Assembly (NCBI GenBank): GCA_016187925.1
Contig: JACPIS010000042.1
Location: 105,838 to 169,837, forward strand
Direction of reading: 5' to 3'
Length of the DNA: 64,000 bases
Source of the DNA: Opitutia bacterium
GTDB taxonomy: Bacteria; Verrucomicrobiota; Verrucomicrobiia; Opitutales; Opitutaceae
Shown: positions 61,614 to 64,000 of the stretch, one piece after another
Layout: each line of letters begins with the position of its first letter
Position numbering within the stretch: position 1 is the first letter of the stretch
Made by a program: the position numbers and the translations under genes
Notes under the pieces: model-generated
The model's database searches: none
What the model saw: only the letters and a program-made list of their open reading frames with translations
Told to the model about the DNA's origin: nothing

Positions 61614-62990
61614 ATGAACATCTGCTGCATTGGCGCCGGTTACGTGGGCGGGCCGACCATGGCCATGATCGCCCTGAAATGCCCCGATATCACCGTCACG
61701 GTCGTCGACATGAACGCCGCCCGCATCGCGGCGTGGCAGAGCGGCAACCTGCCGGTCTACGAGCCGGGCCTCGATGACGTCGTGAAGCAGGCGCGCGGCC
61801 GCAACCTCCATTTCTCCACCGACGTCGCCGGCAACATCAAGAAGGCCGACATCATCTTCGTGGCAGTCAATACGCCGACCAAGACCTACGGCGTCGGCGC
61901 CGGCCGCGCGGCCGACCTGCGCTTCATCGAGTCCGTCGCCCGCACCATCGCGGAGCACGCCAACGGCAACAAGATCATCGTCGAGAAATCCACCATCCCG
62001 GTGAAGACCGCCGACGCCATCAAGGCCATCGTGGGCTCCAATACCAACGGCCACAAATTCCAGGTGCTCTCGAATCCCGAGTTCCTCGCCGAGGGCACGG
62101 CCGTCGCCGACCTCATCAGCCCCGACCGCGTGCTCATCGGCGGCGAGCGCACCCCCGAGGGCGAGAAGGCCCTCGAGACGCTCGTCTCCGTCTACGCCCA
62201 CTGGGTGCCGCGCGAGCGCATCATCACGACCAACCTCTGGTCGTCCGAACTCTCGAAGCTCGTCGCCAACGCCTTCCTCGCGCAGCGCATCTCCTCCATC
62301 AACTCCATCTCCGCCCTCTGCGAGGCGACCGGCGCCGACGTCGACGAGGTCGCCAACGCCATCGGCAAGGACAGCCGCATCGGCCCGAAATTCCTCAAGG
62401 CCTCCGTCGGCTTCGGCGGCTCGTGCTTCCAGAAGGACATCCTCAACCTGACCTACCTCTGCGAGAGCTTCGGCCTGCCCGATGTCGCCGCCTATTGGAA
62501 TCAGGTCGTGGCGATGAACGACTGGCAGAAGCACCGCTTCGCCGCCCGCATCGTCAAGGAGCTCTTCAACACCGTCGCCGACAAGAAAATCGCCGTGCTC
62601 GGCTTCGCCTTCAAGAAGGACACCAACGACACGCGCGAATCCGCCGCGATCAACGTCTGCCGCGACCTGCTCGCCGAGCACGCCAAGGTGTGCGTCTACG
62701 ATCCGAAGGTCCCGGCCGACGAGATCCGCAAGGACATCTTCAACGGTTCGGCCAGCACACCGCAGGCGGCGGCGCTGCTCACCGTGGCGAAGGACGCCTA
62801 CGAGGCCTGCGCCGGCGCGCACGCCATCGCCATTGTCACCGAGTGGGACGAGTTCAAGAAGCTCGACTACGCGAAGATTTTCGCCGGCATGCCCAAGCCC
62901 GCCTTCCTCTTCGACGGCCGCAACATCGTCGACCTCGCCGCACTCCGGAAGATCGGCTTCAAGGCCTCCGGCATCGGCAAGCCGGCCTGA
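61614..62990 (+). CDS. ugd: UDP-glucose 6-dehydrogenase, animal-type
   Basis: 458 residues. Converts UDP-glucose to UDP-glucuronate with two NAD. Rossmann motif [18 protein letters not shown] near 3-20, [11 protein letters not shown] near 155-165, catalytic C271 in FGGSCFQKD, and [17 protein letters not shown]. Many segments match animal UGDH more closely than the usual short bacterial enzyme ([27 protein letters not shown]). I chose the ATG at 61614; the frame is open to a GTG at 61542, but the terminator lies between. No Shine-Dalgarno is possible at this spacing, so translation may be leaderless. Confidence 0.95.
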   Translation: MNICCIGAGYVGGPTMAMIALKCPDITVTVVDMNAARIAAWQSGNLPVYEPGLDDVVKQARGRNLHFSTDVAGNIKKADIIFVAVNTPTKTYGVGAGRAADLRFIESVARTIAEHANGNKIIVEKSTIPVKTADAIKAIVGSNTNGHKFQVLSNPEFLAEGTAVADLISPDRVLIGGERTPEGEKALETLVSVYAHWVPRERIITTNLWSSELSKLVANAFLAQRISSINSISALCEATGADVDEVANAIGKDSRIGPKFLKASVGFGGSCFQKDILNLTYLCESFGLPDVAAYWNQVVAMNDWQKHRFAARIVKELFNTVADKKIAVLGFAFKKDTNDTRESAAINVCRDLLAEHAKVCVYDPKVPADEIRKDIFNGSASTPQAAALLTVAKDAYEACAGAHAIAIVTEWDEFKKLDYAKIFAGMPKPAFLFDGRNIVDLAALRKIGFKASGIGKPA

Positions 62991-63035
62991 GACGTAATGA
63001 CTGGCGTGCCGACCGGGAGGCGCTAGCTTCCGATC

Positions 63036-63866
63036 ATGTCGAAGAAGCTTCCTGGCTTCGAGGGGAAGGGGAAATCTGGTGAGCGGTCCTACCGCCTGGG
63101 CATCGTGCTTTCGGGCGGGGGCACGCGCGGGGTGGCGCATATCGGCGTGTTGCGGGCGTTGCTGGAGCACGGCATCGAGCCGGAGTGCGTGGCCGGCACC
63201 AGCGCCGGCGCCGTCATCGGCGCGCTCTACGCGACCGGGCACTCGGCGGAACGGATGATGGATTTCTTCCGGGAGATCGACCCGTTCAGTCTCACGCACA
63301 TGACCTTCGGCAAAGTGGGCATTCTCGACACGCTGAAGTTCGTGCCTGAGTTCCTGCGCTATTTTCCCGACGACAGTTTCGAGGCGTTACAGCGCAAGCT
63401 GTACGTCGTTGCGACTGACCTGCTCAGCGGTGAGGCGATGGTCTTCGACACAGGTCAGCTCGTGTTGCCGTTGCTGGCCTCGTCGTCGGTGCCGATGGTC
63501 TATTCCCCGACGGAGGTCAATGGACGCTGGTATGTCGATGGCGGCATCATCGACAATTTTCCCGTCCGGCTGCTGCGCGAGCGTTGCGACATCGTGCTCG
63601 GCGTGCATGTGAGCCCGATGCGCGAAATGAAGATCGAGGAGCTGGGCTCGTCCCTGTCGATCCTCGATCGGGCGCTGGAGGTGGGCATGTTCTCCCGTTC
63701 CCAGGAGGGCTTTGGGTTTTGCGACCTGATGATCCAGCCCAGGGGTCTGGTCCATTACGGCATGTTCGACACCAAGCATCTCGCGGACATCGAGACCACG
63801 GGTTACGAGGCGACGCTGCCGCACCTGGCCAAGATCAAGCGGCTGCTCGTGCGGGGCGCGGCTTAG
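63036..63866 (+). CDS. Patatin-like phospholipase (RssA-like)
   Basis: 276 residues. Patatin fold with the oxyanion motif SGGGTRG near 26-32, nucleophile S56 in GTSAG, and catalytic D168 in VDGGIID. It hydrolyses lipid acyl esters. The N-terminal 16 residues are basic; there is no signal peptide, so it is likely cytoplasmic or membrane-associated. The gene follows ugd by 45 bp. Confidence 0.92.
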   Translation: MSKKLPGFEGKGKSGERSYRLGIVLSGGGTRGVAHIGVLRALLEHGIEPECVAGTSAGAVIGALYATGHSAERMMDFFREIDPFSLTHMTFGKVGILDTLKFVPEFLRYFPDDSFEALQRKLYVVATDLLSGEAMVFDTGQLVLPLLASSSVPMVYSPTEVNGRWYVDGGIIDNFPVRLLRERCDIVLGVHVSPMREMKIEELGSSLSILDRALEVGMFSRSQEGFGFCDLMIQPRGLVHYGMFDTKHLADIETTGYEATLPHLAKIKRLLVRGAA

Positions 63867-63893
63867 CCGGACTCATGCAGCTGAAGCAGTGAT

Positions 63894-63981
63894 CGCCAAA
63901 AGGCGCACCGTTTGGCGTCGTTGATGGTGTGAACATTACAAGCGACGATGCCGTCAACATGACGGCGAACCAAACGGTGCG
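63894..63981. other. Sequence able to fold as a three-way junction at the window edge
   Basis: Outer stem of 12 bp: CGCACCGTTTGG (63904-63915) with its inverse at 63970-63981. Inside are two hairpins: CGTCG-TTG / CAA-G-CGACG (63916-63947) and GCCGTCA / TGACGGC (63950-63966, 3-nt loop). An upstream CGCC-AAAA-GGCG competes with the outer stem. It may be a terminator, a structured RNA or the end of a mobile element; there is no T-run. Confidence 0.5.
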
Positions 63982-64000
63982 GTTGGATTTGGGCACCAAA

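Overview
This 64 kb window is GC-rich chromosomal DNA from a Gram-negative bacterium. It is most likely a member of Verrucomicrobia, family Opitutaceae. The reasons are a fused LpxC-FabZ lipid A enzyme, a dcw cell-division cluster with a LysM gene where murD usually sits, a DNPR motif in MurE (meso-DAP peptidoglycan), LPS core heptosyltransferases, and many hybrid sensor kinases. The placement is inferred from gene content; no rRNA or tRNA gene was found in the window.

Layout. 1-2580 (-): truncated secreted protein with ASH-like repeats and a von Willebrand A domain. 2867-4986 (+): lpxC-fabZ and lpxA. 5086-5397 (-): DUF971 protein. 5728-13486 (+): a 1670-residue PAS/GAF histidine kinase, an Rcp1-type response regulator, and a receiver-PAS-kinase-receiver hybrid split by an in-frame amber codon. 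13839-16000 (-): response regulator, kinase-less CHASE3/PAS sensor and a transglutaminase-like protein. 16001-16807: non-coding, with a 24-bp perfect palindrome.

16808-26414 (+): an eight-gene chemosensory operon, mostly with overlapping stop and start codons: CheW, CheR-TPR, CheW, MCP, CheA-receiver, CheB, triple-receiver histidine kinase, response regulator. Gene content matches the Wsp type, but the diguanylate cyclase output (WspR) is replaced by the kinase/regulator pair. That pair is paralogous to the one at 5728-11198. This is the most unusual system in the window.

27041-44182 (+): the dcw cluster, mraZ (with three TGGG boxes upstream at 10-bp spacing), rsmH, ftsL-like, ftsI, murE, murF, mraY, small ORF, LysM gene, ftsW, murG, murB, ddl, ftsQ, ftsA, ftsZ. 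murD and murC are absent from it. FtsZ has Thr where the second catalytic Asp of the T7 loop is expected.

44253-49804 (+): vapBC-like toxin-antitoxin pair, obgE, a stand-alone MshEN/T2SSE-N-like protein, a GspE/PilB ATPase, a potassium channel and a LysE-type exporter. 49812-54435 (-): TonB-C protein, oppF, oppD without permeases, and a fused lipid A acyltransferase/heptosyltransferase. 54524-63866 (+): heptosyltransferase, serS, tilS, ftsH, a PLP aminotransferase, an animal-type UDP-glucose dehydrogenase and a patatin-like phospholipase. The last 110 bases contain a sequence that can fold as a three-way junction. Several families of short inverted repeats lie in the intergenic gaps.
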